Shown piece by piece: positions 1-11,707 of a DNA stretch of 64,000 bases. Under the pieces are notes generated by a model that saw only the letters and a list, made by a program, of their open reading frames with translations, was not told the DNA's origin and ran no database searches. The stretch covers positions 314,422,235 through 314,486,234 of the forward strand of contig NC_081405.1 of assembly GCF_030272615.1 (NCBI RefSeq). Direction: 5' to 3'. Each line of letters begins with the position of its first letter. Position 1 is the stretch's first letter. Both the position numbers and the translations under genes were made by a program. This stretch comes from Cryptomeria japonica. Its lineage: Eukaryota; Streptophyta; Pinopsida; Cupressales; Cupressaceae.

Positions 1-1160
1 TATTTGCACTTTGATTCAACACCAACTTCCTTCATTATCTATAACTAGCACTACACACTTTATTACTCGCTTCTTGTTATATTTACACTATCATCATCAT
101 CATCATATACTTCTACATATATATCAAAAAGCTCGCACACCGAGATAATATGTCGGCCTAGCTCAACACATTATCCAATAGAGTCGTAAACATAATCATG
201 ATAACTAATTTGGCCTCTACAAGATCTATACATGCTTCCCTTTATACAAGTAATTCATCGATGCATGTACATTAAATACTGGAATGGGACAAGGGTCAAC
301 CAGACCCATAAATACTGACCCATAAACATAGAACTCCAAACATAACATCTCCAAACTCCAAAATGCACAACATAGATACTAAACTACGAGATATAAATTG
401 ATACATTTTCCATAACTAAAATAATTGATACCAAAACATATAACTTATATCGGGACCAATGTGAACACAACTCAAAATTCTAGATATAAGGATCTTTTGA
501 AAATGACTCTATTAGATCAACTACATCTTACTACATCACGTCCCATAGTAATACTAGAACTTGCATCAGCTGCTCATGGCAAAAACTGCACACACCAACT
601 ATTCACAACACTGCACACAACATTAAAACAAAATTAGGTAACTAGTTTGACATCAACATACTGCATATACCATCTGGACCAAACTAGATAACTAATTTGA
701 CATGAATGACAATAATATTCAGACAAGTCTAACACAATAAGTCTACTACTTTGACCCTGTTTATATGGATAAAAAAGATACAAGAGTCATCTAACATGAA
801 TGACCAAATGAGGGATTTTAAGGGGAACTTTTCTTTTAGTAAAGGTTAAAGGAATCGAATGGAGGTTTGATGGATTTTTATAAGTAAAGGTGTGTGGAAT
901 AGACTATTCAACATAAGGTTATTTCAGCCACTAATGACACCTAGAAGATGGATGCCTTTCTAAACACTAGGAGGACTAATTATGGTACTCCGAGTAACTC
1001 CTACCTCAAGAAAAGAAGGTGTGGAGAAGGAAACATAATAAATTATTTGAGACTGCTTAAAGTTTCTCCATCCAATTATGTGAAGAAAATAAATGAAAAT
1101 TTCATTATGTTCTATTTTGGTGTTCAAAAAAGGTAAGTTATATGATCTTGATCTAGATTT
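1..1160. other. AT-rich intergenic DNA, no gene seen
   Basis: Only short ORFs of about 60-70 codons with no recognisable motif occur here. Composition is AT-rich with scattered short repeats such as CAT runs near 91-110. I see no element ends, domain or RNA gene. Confidence 0.6.
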
Positions 1161-1164
1161 TTGG

Positions 1165-1480
1165 GAAGAACAAACTGTTGTGAAGCACTTTTTGAAACCA
1201 ACCCGATGGGTTTGCTAGTTGTTTGCACCCTTTGCTCTATATATTTTTTTCTATTTGTAGTGTGTTGTGTTAGTTCTTCTATTTGTGTAGTTTTTCTATC
1301 CCTCCTTTTAGTTGTTCTATTTTTTTTTTTGTTCTTTTCTTCTTATGTTTAGGGTTTTGGGCCCTTTCAAAACAATTTTTTTCTTTTTCCTTGGTAGTTG
1401 TTGGCTTGGTCACGATGCCTTTCTTTCAATGAATTTTATTTTTTGATTTTTAATGGGTGTGGGCCCTTCCACACTTAACT
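1165..1480 (+). repeat. Probable relic of a LINE 3' end
   Basis: A T-rich, G-containing stretch leads to a hairpin-like motif near 1350-1372 (GTTTTGGGCCCTTTCAAAAC). It closely resembles the motif before the A-rich tail of the LINE material at 24,122-24,142 and 15,083-15,104. A second similar block (GGGCCCTTCCACAC) lies near 1459-1472, followed by AATAAAAAA. No LINE coding sequence is visible upstream, so this is probably a 5'-truncated copy. The call rests only on resemblance to the other two 3' ends in this window. Confidence 0.4.
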
Positions 1481-2499
1481 TAATAAAAAATATTATGTCC
1501 ATTCTTGAATCACCATGATTAACATTTATAAATAAAATACTGATAAGATCAAAAAAAAGATGAGGATTAATGTCCCTCCTATGTACTATTATACACAATT
1601 CATACACATCTTCATCATTTTCATCACATTTGGGTAAACCAATTTACATATATATCATTACTCATCTCATCCAAGTATACAAAATATGGTTGTGTGGTTG
1701 GAGAGGTAATATTTTATATGGTAAAAATTAAATGAAAAATTATTGTAAAACCACTAAGATCCAACAACATAAAACCCTAGTTCTACAATCAAGAATCCAC
1801 CATACACCAATGAAGTGTTAGAATTCATGAAATGTGAATCCCACAAGCCCAGTTATCTTCTACAAGAATACCTGTCACACAAAGAGAGAATTGAACAACA
1901 AAATAAATAAAGACAATAGCAATGAAATTGACTGAGTTGCTTTGAAATTGCTTGAGTTACAATGAAGTATATGAAATCCTTGTAAATAAATATAACTCTA
2001 AAGATAGAAACTCTAAATGGTGGAGTTTACAAGATACACTGAGAGTTGAAATAGAATGCATGAATCAGTCATGTATGCACAAATAGCATAATAGATTAGT
2101 TAAATGCATGAAACACTCAAAATCTAAACATAGTTTTCTTTTCCTAGTTTGCATAAATTTGATATGCCCCCTTGAGATATTGATCAAATATATTTGTGAT
2201 GAAGATTGATCATTCAATAGATTACGGGAAGACATTTGGATGATTAACCTTGCACGAGTGATTAAGCGAAGATGCACATTTGATTAAAATGCACAACTAA
2301 GAGGCATAACTAGACAATTGATGTAAATGAGCAGTATAGCCGGATTGAAAAGATGATGAAGTCGATTGAGCTAATTGAGCTGATAAGGATTGATGTTAGC
2401 ACAAGCTATGTGGATCCAATGATTGATTGAGTGATCTTGAGGTGATGAGACTTTGAAAAGAAACTTAATTGTTTGGATCATGAGATTAAAAGACCTATA
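1481..2499. other. Intergenic DNA, no gene seen
   Basis: AT-rich sequence with only short, motif-free ORFs on both strands. No element termini or RNA gene are recognisable. Confidence 0.55.
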
Positions 2500-2790
2500 T
2501 CAATTGAATAAAGCATGTGATTGATCTCTTTGAAACAAGGAAGATGAAGAGAATGATGAAAGAAAGAAATGATGGAGACAAATGACTGATGTAAAAGAGG
2601 AAAAGAGATGAAAGGAATAAAGAAAGGAAAATGAAATGATAAAAGATAGTTGGTGATGAAAGAACAGAAGAAGTGATGAAAGAAATAAACAAGGAATGAG
2701 ACAAATGAAGCATGGATGAGAGAGATGAATAAGTGATGAAAGAAATGAAGAATAGATGTGATGAAAAAGATGATGAAAATTCATGTTCTT
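2500..2790. repeat. Purine-rich GATGAAAGAAAT low-complexity repeat
   Basis: The plus strand is strongly purine-rich and reuses variants of GTGATGAAAGAAAT (for example near 2653, 2673 and 2732) with irregular spacing. The opposite strand opens two long overlapping reading frames (94 and 125 codons) rich in Ser, Phe, Leu and His. These are the expected by-product of such a repeat and not genes. Confidence 0.6.
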
Positions 2791-3271
2791 TTAAAGTGCT
2801 TATATCATCATTGAGCTTATTATGGCAAAAGGATGAACTCATCTGGATATGGATCAGACCCAAATGAATCATACCAATTATATATAGGAAGACACATCAG
2901 ACAGTCAAGGAAAGCTCCAATTCACATGAGACCCATACGTCCTTAATGATATTAGGCAGTCATGTCCTAAGATGAGTCATCATATTGATAAGGAACAATC
3001 CACAAGAAAAAAACAAGTGAACATGCCCCATCCTCACCTTTCTAGTCAAAGACATCCTTGAGATAAAATATCTAGTTAGAGGCATCCCGGAAAAGATAAA
3101 AGACATGTCACAAAAGACAAAGTAGAAAAAATTGAAGACCAAATAAACAAACAGACTGCATGTCTCATGCAAGAATGATTCTTGTCACAATTGGATTTAA
3201 ATAAATTGATAGGAATATTGTTCTATCTACATGATTGTAATCTAATCATATCATGAATTTGTTGAAACCCA

Positions 3272-3373
3272 GAAGCTATACTGCATGTCTATCTAAAAAT
3301 ATAGTTCCATCTACAAATAATCCAAAGCTACACTAATTGTCTGTCTAAAAATGTGTTGCCATCTGCAAACTGG
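3272..3373. repeat. Imperfect two-copy tandem repeat, about 52 bp unit
   Basis: Two adjacent units (3272-3323 and 3324-3373) share the order AAGCTA...TGTCT-TCTAAAAAT-GT/AGTT-CCATCT-CAAA. They differ by scattered substitutions and a small length change. No coding role is visible. Confidence 0.55.
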
Positions 3374-3715
3374 ATGTTTTATTACAGAGCAAAGATGGAA
3401 TGATTCCATAGTTCCTCTAACCATGAGATGTCAAGTATCCCAATCCACTGGGAAATGAAGGATATGCCCCAACAACCTAACTTAGTGTGCAGGGAAAAGC
3501 ATGCGTGTGTGGGAAATGTAAAACAACTCAAAAGAAATGATGAAGATGGAAAGGTTATTATGAAATGAAAGGGGAATGGATGTGAGGGGAAAGCTCAAGT
3601 ACAATGCTAAAGGAAGGAGCAGAATCCCTATGCATGGCACCGATTTCTCGATTTTCACCATGGTACATGCCCAAGGCACCATCGAAGTGGTTTTCACACA
3701 TGGACGAAAGATTCA

Positions 3716-3880
3716 TTGCTTTTTTATTTTTCATATTTGTTTCTCTTTTTTTTCTATTTTCCATTTTGAGGACTTCTTTTAATTTTTTTCTTTTCTTTTT
3801 TCGGGACTTTTTTTCATTTATTTTTCTTTTTTTAGGACTTCTTTTCATTTTTTGCTTTTATTTTTTTAGGAAGTTTAAAA
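3716..3880. repeat. Poly-T / pyrimidine-rich tract
   Basis: Repeated runs of T interrupted by C, with the phrase TAGGACTTCTTTT-like recurring about every 60 bp. The ORFs that cross it encode mostly Phe, Leu and Ser, or Lys and Arg on the other strand. They reflect composition only. Confidence 0.6.
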
Positions 3881-3910
3881 GAAACCATCTAAAATACTCA
3901 AGTATAAAAA

Positions 3911-4650
3911 CTGTGAAGGTGAATTCTATTGATTGGATTATCAAGTGATTCACCCTTTGGAGTTTCTAGCTGATAAGCTCTTGATCCATAAGCAACAGTA
4001 ATAATATAAGCACCTAGCCAGTTAGGTTCAAACTTTCCCTTTTTCTCTTTGTCTTGCTAATTCTTTGGATTCTATTTAAGGACAAGGTCACCAATCTCAA
4101 ATGTGCGTGATCTAACTCTATTTTTGTAACTTCGACACATATGCTTCTGGTATGCCCTGAGGTGATTGTATGCAGTTTGTTGTCTTTCATCCAACACTTC
4201 AAGATCATGCAAGCAGGAGACTTTGTGGTCTTCATCACTAATTAGGTTACACAAAGAAACTCTCAAAGAAGGTATATCAACTATGAAGGTGAATTCTATT
4301 GATTGGATCATCAAGTGATTCACCCTTTGGAGTTTCTAGCTGATAAGCTCTCGATCCGTAAGCAATAGTAATAATATAAGCACCTAGCCAATTAGGTTCA
4401 AACTTTCCCTTTTTCTTTCTGTCTTGCTAATTCTTTGGATTCTCTTTAAGGACAAGGTCACCAATCTTAAATGTGCATGATCTAACTCTATTTTTGTAAC
4501 TTCGACACATATGCTTCCGGTATGCCCTGAGGTGATTGTATGCAGTTTGTTGTCTTTCATCCAACACTTCGATATCATGCAAGCGGGAGACTCTATGGTC
4601 TTCATCACTGATCAGGTTGCACAAAGAAACTCTCAAAGAAGTTATATCAA
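3911..4650 (-). repeat. 370-bp tandem duplication in the integrase C-terminal region
   Basis: Bases 3911-4280 and 4281-4650 are near-identical direct copies joined head to tail, both starting CT(G/A)TGAAGGTGAATTC and ending AA(G)GTATATCAA / AAGTTATATCAA. On the minus strand each copy encodes the same integrase C-terminal segment (LRVSLCNLISDEDH near its start, NWLGAY later). The 370-bp unit is not a multiple of three, so the duplication shifts frame. Scattered substitutions show it is not very recent. Confidence 0.9.
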
Positions 4651-4654
4651 CCTC

Positions 4655-5330
4655 GATGGGAAATATTGCTTTAGTACCATAGACAAGGGCATATGGAGTA
4701 GCACCTGTGAAAGTGCAGACACTCGTGTGATAAGCCCACAAGGAAGGGTTCAACTAGAAATACCAATCATGACTGGCTTCATTGACCGTCTTTTTGAGAA
4801 TTGTTAGGATGGCCTTATTAGAGGCCTAAGCCTAGTCATTACCTTGAGGATAATAGGGCATGAAAAAATTGTGTTGAATATGGAATTTGTCACAAAGTTC
4901 ACAGACATCCTGATTTTTGAAGGGTCGACAATTATCTGTGATGATAGAAAAGGAAACACCATATTACCATATGATGTAATTTAAAATGAAAGTAGTAGTT
5001 TTATTACCGATGCCATTAGTTAAAGGAACAACTTGAATCCATTTTGTGAAATATTTTATAGCAGTTATGATGAATTTATGACCATTGGATGAAGGCAGAT
5101 GGATTTTTCCCATGAGGTCGAGTCCTCACTGACAGAAGGACCATGATATAATGATGGGTTGTAATTATTGTGTTGGTGCATGTATCAAGTCTCCATGTAT
5201 TTGGCATTGCTTTCATTTTTTGACAAACTAATAATCATCCTTTTCCGTGGTAGGCTAGCAATAACCAATACACAAGAGTTTCTTAGCTAGGGTAGGACCA
5301 CTAGAATGTGCCCCACATATACCTTCATGC
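4655..5330 (-). pseudogene. Ty3 (Tat) integrase remnant
   Basis: The minus strand keeps integrase core features: a stretch reading SIITDN followed by FKNQDV near 4890-4960, which is the second catalytic Asp region of the DDE core, and ATPYALVYG plus IFPIEV near 4660-4710, the conserved segment after the core in plant Ty3 integrases. The C-terminal part continues into the duplicated 3911-4650 block. Stops interrupt every frame. The enzyme would join element cDNA to host DNA in the nucleus, but this copy cannot encode it. Confidence 0.8.
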
Positions 5331-5561
5331 ACCTCTCATAAGGTGGTGTTAACCTTGTCATGCTCAAGACATTGAAGTAATATACCATCAAGGCCCCGAC
5401 GATATAGGGTATCAGCTAAAATGGTATAACGAGAGGCTCAACGTATAAAAGTTTTCGTTCTTATTGGATAGGTCAAGTGGTAAGGTATTGTCACATAGAT
5501 AGGCATAGATGTATTTGTAGCACTGTGAATTAGGACCAATGATAAGACATATCATCTTAGA

Positions 5562-6052
5562 TTATGACACATTATAGGAAGGTTCCAAGAGAGGCTTCAC
5601 CAATAATTCACAGTATGTGGTGTTACTTGGCATTATTACAAGTGATCCTATTGTAGCCATCACATCAGCTGCTTTATTATCCCTGGGAATTTGTTCAAAA
5701 GTAATTTTTGTGAAATAAGCTTTAAATTCATCCACCATTCTCTCATATGACATCAAATTTTCATCTTTTGTCTTGTAGTCATTATTAACCTATCTGATCA
5801 CAAGTTGAGAGTCACGAAGAACATTCAACCCTAGTATTTTCCATTGCACAGCCATACAAAGTCCAGAAAGTAATGCCTCATATTCTGCCATGTTATTGGT
5901 ACATTGAAATTGTATATTGTAAGTCTTTGGTATACAATCCCCTTGTGCTGCGACAAAGAGAATACTAGTGCCAGAACCAACTTGTGTGAAGGAGTCATCA
6001 AAATATAAAGTTCACATATGTGAAGATTCCATGTTGAATATTGGCTCATCAT
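5562..6052 (-). pseudogene. Second (plant-type) RNase H of the Tat element
   Basis: Two frames on the minus strand together show the RVT_3-like signature: YFDDS, then NNMAEYEALL with LSGL, LRDSQLVI, and IPRDNKAAD near the end. This is the order of acidic motifs of the additional RNase H domain carried between RNase H and integrase in Tat-lineage elements. The block lies directly before the integrase on this strand. It is broken by a frameshift near 5760-5830. The pre-domain linker ending in ADQLAN at about 6085-6125 supports the lineage assignment. Confidence 0.8.
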
Positions 6053-6069
6053 GTAATTATGTAATTAGG

Positions 6070-7590
6070 GGATGATCATTTGTCATAAAGAGCATTAGCG
6101 AGTTGATCTGCTATAGCTTGTCCCTTTATTTCTTTTCTTTCCACATATTCAATATCAAACTCACTAAGAATCATAACCCATTTAGCTAGTCATCCGGTAA
6201 GTACCGCTTTACTCAAAAGGTACTTTAGAGGATCAATTTTTGCAATGAGATTTGTTTGATGTGTAAGCATGTAATGCCACAACTTTTGGGAAGAAAAAAC
6301 TATAGCAAGACATGCTCTTTCAATAAGAGTATAATTAAGCTTATATCCCACCAAAGTGTGAGTAATATAGTATAAAACATGTTCTTTTCCTTAAGAGTCA
6401 CACTATGCCAAAAGTGCCCCCAATTCTATGGTAGTTGCGAATATGTAAAGAAGTAGGGTCTTATCATCTTGTGGAGGTACTAATACTAGTGGTGACATTA
6501 GGTATTCCTTGATTTTTTGAAAATCTTATTCACACTTGTCATCCCATTTGAAAGGAACATTTTTATGTAGCAGGTGCTGAAAGAGTTGACATTTATCTGC
6601 TAGTTGTGCTATGAAATAGTGCATAGACTGCAATTTTCCTTGGAAGGATCTCAATTGATGGATATTCTTAGGTGGTAGCATTTCAAATATGGCTTTGACT
6701 TTAGCAAGGTCAGCTTCAATTTATTTAGATGAAACAATGTATCCAAGGAGCTTCCTAGAGGTTACTCCAAAGACACATTTTTTTGGATTCAAATGCACTT
6801 TGTTTTGCTCCAATCTGGTAAAAAGTTATCCATTATCTCTATGTGTCCATCTCTCATGTAAAATTTTCCAAGAAAATCATCCACACAGTCTTCCAAATAT
6901 TTATGCATCATGTTAGGAAAGATAGCGGCCATTGCACACTAATATGTAGCTCCAATGTTCTTCAACCCAAAGCACATGAAATTCCAACAAAAATCTCCCC
7001 AAGGACAAGTGAATGTTGTTTTAATCTAATCTTCAAGGGAAATTTTGATTTGATTATATAACCTGAGAAACCATCCATGAGGGATAACATCTCATTTCCT
7101 ACCATTAAGTCCACTGTCATATCAATGTTTGGAATTGGAAAGTCATCCTTAGGACAAGATTTATTTAAATCTCTAAGATTTGTACAAACACGGATGCTTC
7201 CATGAGGTTTTGAAACTGGCACCAAATTTGAGATCCATTCTGTAGAATTGACAAGCCTTATGAATCCAACATTTAGCAACTTTTGTAACTCTTCTTTTAC
7301 TAATAGCACCACATGGGGGTGCATATTTATTAACTTTTATTTGAAAGGTTTTTCCCCTCCTGGCAAAGACAATTGATACATAACTAAATTGGGATCAAGT
7401 CCCAACATATCTGCATAGGACCAAGCAAAGTTAACCTGCCTTTCTTTATAAAATTGTACATATTGTTCTTTTTCTTTAGGAGTCAATGATTCTGCCAAAT
7501 GTATGATCCTTGGTGTTTCTTCAGTGCCAAGATTAGCTGGTATTGTTTTCTCAACTAACATAGATGAGTTTTTATGATATGATGCCAAGG
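6070..7590 (-). pseudogene. Ty3 reverse transcriptase / RNase H remnant
   Basis: At 7150-7330 the minus strand encodes the RT entry region: ELQKLLNVGFI, then SNLVPVSKPHGSIRVC, DLNKSCPKDDFPIPNID, and LMDGFSGY, which contains the first catalytic Asp. Further along, near 6835-6875, the active-site box reads CVDDF where YVDDF or YMDDI is usual. A linker rich in KEKEQY and SYADMLGLDP precedes RT at 7337-7588, as in other plant Tat elements. The RNase H part (about 6070-6560) is only faintly readable. Multiple frameshifts make it non-functional. Confidence 0.85.
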
Positions 7591-8469
7591 GAAGTGTGTC
7601 AATCCTTCCATCCTCAAGAACCTTAGGGAGGTTTTCACCATTGGATGTGTCCTTTATTTTTACTTTTTTTTTTCTGGGTCTAATAGTGTCGCAGAGCAGT
7701 TTTCACTACAAGACATTTTATAGTTTTTTGATTGAAAGGATTGACAACTTCTCCAAAGTAAGCCACACTATTTAGTTCAATGGTGAAACTAGTTATATGG
7801 TCCCTGATAGGTATGTAACTTCATGCTCCAAGAAAATTGATAATTGCTTCATCATTTTGAAAAATGTCAAATTAGGGTGTCCTTCATAATCCAAATCAAT
7901 AAAACGTGGGTGAACAAGGGGTAAAGGATCATGATAAGTCTCAAGGTTGTTAACTGGTTTGAGGGTACAGATAGAATCATAGTCATATATATCAATGAAA
8001 TCATCAGACTCATCGACGATACCTTCCTCAGTAGTCTGTGTTGCATGAGAGTACTACCCTGTCTTACTTGAGTTACCCTTAGTGCCCAAGATCGTATCAT
8101 TATACACATCATAACCCAAACTAGAAACCTTATGTCCATCATCTAGTGTGAATGGTTCAAGTATATCTTGTTTTTGCAAGCCAAGATGACTGTGACCATC
8201 GTAACCATTTTTTTTCATTATTTTCAGTCCTTTTCCATACTTCTCAGTTGGTATCTTGATTTTGGTTGTTTACTCTATTCCTTTTCTATGTCTTCATCTT
8301 TGTACAACCATCCCAAAATATCCTCTTCTTCTGTCTCATCATACAAAGTTCCCCATTGTTTGAAAATTGTAGATTTGCAAACTATAGTGGTAGTATTTGG
8401 TGTGGTTTCAGTCATTTGTGGTTTTACATAGGTTTGAGGAGATATAGGTAGATTTCCAATGCAAAGAGC

Positions 8470-9147
8470 TCAACTCATAAAATATTCCCCCATCCCATGA
8501 TCTTTTACTTTTATTTTAACTTCAATCTCGTGGGATTTAGAAGTAGATTCTTTTAAGGACTCAGGATCAACATATGCTTCTGAAGGAGGTGATTCATGAT
8601 TGCTAGGGATGTTAGATTCAGTTCGAGGATCTAAATTGTTACAATACATGAAAGGATTTTGACCCCCTAGTATTGTTATTTCCATTCCATCATGTGGGAA
8701 TTTTATGCATTGGTGATATGTAGAAGGAACGACTTGCATTTCATGAATCCATGGTCTTCTAAGAAGGATATTGTATGTCAAGAGGAGATCAAGAACCTGG
8801 AAAACCACATCCTTTACCATAGGACCCACCCTAATTGGAAATATAACTAAACTTTTGGATGAAATTTCCTCCTCATCATAGGATTTGATAGTGATTTCAT
8901 TCCTTTGATCTATTGCATTTTTAGAGAAGCCCAATTCTTTGAGTACTTTCAAGGTAAAAATGTTGAGACTTCCTCCTCTGTCTATTAACACTCGCTTGAC
9001 CTTAACTTTATGGATTTCAATATGTAAAGGTGAATTATGGGGTTTTTGCATAGAGTGATCATCACTTTCCATGAAAGTGAGGGTATGAGGGGTGACGATA
9101 TGACCCACCATAGCTTGGAATTGATCTACATGCAAGTTGTTAGGCAT
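8470..9147 (-). pseudogene. Tat-type retropepsin (aspartic protease)
   Basis: A 225-codon open frame on the minus strand. Around residues 48-70 it has KRVLIDRGGSLNIF, the aspartic protease active-site region (plant Ty3 copies usually have D-G/T-G-S there). At residues 118-150 it has LLTYNILLRRPWIHEM followed by VPSTYHQCIKFP, a hallmark of plant Ty3 protease domains. The enzyme would cleave the gag-pol polyprotein inside the virus-like particle. The open frame is one of the better preserved parts of the element, but flanking frames are broken. Confidence 0.85.
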
Positions 9148-9589
9148 AGTGGTATTAGTAAGAGCTTTATCAAAAGTGACTTTATGCTCAAGGGATAAGC
9201 AAAGAATCTCAAGAGTGGAAATCTGTGCAAGGGTTTTTTCCTAAATTATCTAGTAGGTTATATAGCGAAGTTGGGGTTCCAGGTTTAGAACAAGAACCAG
9301 GACCTTGAAGAGTAACTATGCCTCTGTGGGTAACAACATCACATTTAGGTTCTTTTCCTTTGATTATAAATGTATTCACATGATTATCAGGTTCACTGAT
9401 ATGGTTTATGAAATAGTCCTATTAAGTATTAGTATAGTTAACACCATCACCAGATTTAGAGGCTTTTCCTTTATCTTTATCATGTCTTGGAAAGGGATTA
9501 TTAAACACCTCATGGTCAGAGTTACCTGAAGGAGTATGTCCATCAACTATAATTTTACCCTCATCAAGAAGATCTTATATCACATGTCA

Positions 9590-10785
9590 AATCTTATTGC
9601 AACTATGTGTCGTATGTCCTTTATGTTTGTGATAATCACAAAAATGATCTTCATTCCACCATGGAGATTAACTAGTGAATTGTATTCCCTTATCTTTGGC
9701 AAAGTTATAACATTATTTTCAAGAAGCTCCTTTAATGTAAACTCAAGTGATTGTCCCAATGGAGTGAAAGTTCTCCTAGTAAAATTTTAATGCTTCTCTT
9801 TCCCTTTATCTAAATAAGAAACTTTAAGATTATAGACTCGTTTAGAAACCTTAGAATCAATGACTCCATCATTAATGACATTTTTGTTCTTAGCCCAAAA
9901 AGGTGTTTTTCTATTGTTATTTGAACTAGAACTTCCATTATAATCTTTGTCATTGTGTATCCTTATAACTCCTTCATCTATAAGAGTTTGCTCAATCCTA
10001 ACTCCCAATTTTGTCACTTCCTCAAAGGAGTCTAAACATTTGAGATAAAGTTCTTTATTCAAATTATGATAGAAACAACAGACTTACCTTGTTTTTTCTT
10101 GGTATTGAAAAGATCCAACATAGTCACTTCTTGTTCACAATTGTATGCATACTGTGAGACAAACTTATCCACCAATTCTTGAAATGATTTGATAGTAGGA
10201 GGTAATTTTGAAAACAATTTCATGGCATTTCCCCCAAGCCTATGAGAGAATAATCTCATAAGGTAAGTCTCACCGACAACAAACTCCAAAGTTGCACAAA
10301 ATTCTCTCAAATGGTCTTTAGGATCACCTTTCCTTCTATACTTATCAAGTTTAGGTATCTCCCAATTGCTAGGAAAAGGTGGTATTGGAATACTAGGATG
10401 AAAAAGATAAGGACATATATCTTCAATTGAGAACTTGTGAGAAGCAATTTTAGCATTCTTAAGAGTATCCAATTCATGTTGCAATGCTCTAAGCTCATCC
10501 AAAATAGGATCATTGGTGGGTGTTGGATTTGAAGTATTTTGTAGAACTCTTGTAATTTGATCTCAAGTAAAAAGGTCTATGATCCTATACTTTATCCTCA
10601 TTGTGAGTTTTTGAGCTTTTAGACTTATTAGATCTAGGTTTTCCATCTGTGAGTAAGGATGCATCAAAATCAACTGGCATTTTTATTCCTTCATCAACCA
10701 TAGCTTTGAAATAAGGTTTAGGATCAATCTTTGCCACTTTCTTGAATAATTTAAGAAATATTTTATCTCTAAGTGCTCTTTCCAC
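9590..10785 (-). pseudogene. Tat-type gag with a C-x2-H-x4-H-x4-C zinc finger
   Basis: Three minus-strand open frames (10585-10785, 10059-10502, 9787-10062) make up a broken gag. The middle one carries the retrotransposon gag core (LREFCATLEF, LFSHRLGG-AMKLFSKLP, FQELVDKFVSQYAYN). Next comes a decayed tail with a finger at 9599-9640 reading CDYHKHKGHTTHSC, the His-containing knuckle of plant Tat gags. The N-terminal frame includes FKAMVDEGIKMPVDFDA. Gag packages element RNA. Stops and frameshifts separate the parts. Confidence 0.8.
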
Positions 10786-10990
10786 ATCTTCTTGGTCTAC
10801 CTCCTCACCACTACTGCTACTACTACTGGTGCTATCATTTTTATGTTCATTGTTCTCAATTTCATTTTCTAGATCCTCTGGAATGTCAAAATGTTCTTCT
10901 TCATCAAGTGGCTTACAATATTTTTATTTTTCACATTCTATTCTTATTTTCTCCATTTCTCTTTCATGATATTTTTGCAATTGTTCCATT

Positions 10991-11587
10991 CTCAATTAAT
11001 ATCTAGTCTTAGGTGGCACGATTAATAATTATGATCTTTGACCTATATGACGATGTATATAAGACTCAAAGGTTTTGATGAGATGCAAGTGTGCAATGCA
11101 AAGATAACCTAAAAGTATAATGTGACAAGACTCTAAAATAGATTATGAAGACTAATATGAGGTTTCAAACTAGCTTGAATGATGACAACTCTAAAGTGAG
11201 ATAAATGGAAACTCTTAGGTATAAAAAATTGATTATGTAGGAAAGATTAACTCATGCTATGATGGATAGAAACAAGGACAATGATCAAAGGAGGGTATGC
11301 AAAGGTAGGAGATGATGAAATCCTATTAAGGTGCCCTATTCTATGACACTAATATGATTACAAACTCAAGTTTGATAGACCTCAAGTGGTAAAGGTGATA
11401 TGACAACCAATGTTGATTTAAGACCAAGGAGAGTAACCTCAATGCAATATAAGAGTTTTGTTCAAGAAATGATGGGTATGCAAATGGATATGACTAACAA
11501 AGTGACTCTAGATATGCAAGGACTAATGAATCCAATCCTAAAATATCACAACTGGAAAGTTGATGCCAAGAAAGAAATATATATCTA
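10991..11587. other. Intergenic or untranslated DNA beside the Tat element
   Basis: This would be the 5' leader/LTR side of the minus-strand Tat element, but I see no TG...CA termini, no primer-binding site and no match to the other flank. The short ORF near 11400-11636 has no recognisable motif. Confidence 0.45.
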
Positions 11588-11707
11588 TGTTCTCAATTAT
11601 CTGCCACTAAAGTGTAATGTTCTTAATTTTTTGTGACTAAAGTGTAATGTTCTCAATTTTCTGTCATTGAACTATAATATTCTAACATTTTTGTCACTAA
11701 AGTATAT
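11588..11707. repeat. Four-copy 30-bp minisatellite
   Basis: Four head-to-tail units begin at 11588, 11618, 11648 and 11678, each 30 bp, built on TGTTCTCAATTTTCTGTCAC followed by TAAAGTGTAA. The first three units differ at a few positions. The last is the most divergent. No coding or binding role is visible. Confidence 0.85.

Larger units (their letters stand above)
3911..10990 (-). mobile_element. Decayed Ty3/gypsy element, Tat lineage
   Basis: Reading the minus strand from about 10.8 kb down to 3.9 kb gives gag, zinc finger, protease, RT, RNase H, a second plant-type RNase H and integrase. The extra RNase H after the normal RT/RNase H block marks the Tat/Ogre lineage of Ty3 elements. All domains carry stops and frameshifts, so the copy is dead. 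I could not find a matching LTR pair at either side: candidate flanks at 2.4-3.9 kb and 11-12.7 kb do not visibly resemble each other. The boundaries are therefore those of recognisable coding sequence only. The interval 7591-8469 is a decayed protease-RT linker with no domain I recognise. Confidence 0.85.

Noticed and set aside
2495-2872. 125-codon Ser/Phe/His-rich ORF on the minus strand
   Set aside because: It is the complement of a purine-rich simple repeat with no motif.
11588-11707. Possible regulatory array
   Set aside because: No promoter or gene follows; treated as a minisatellite only.
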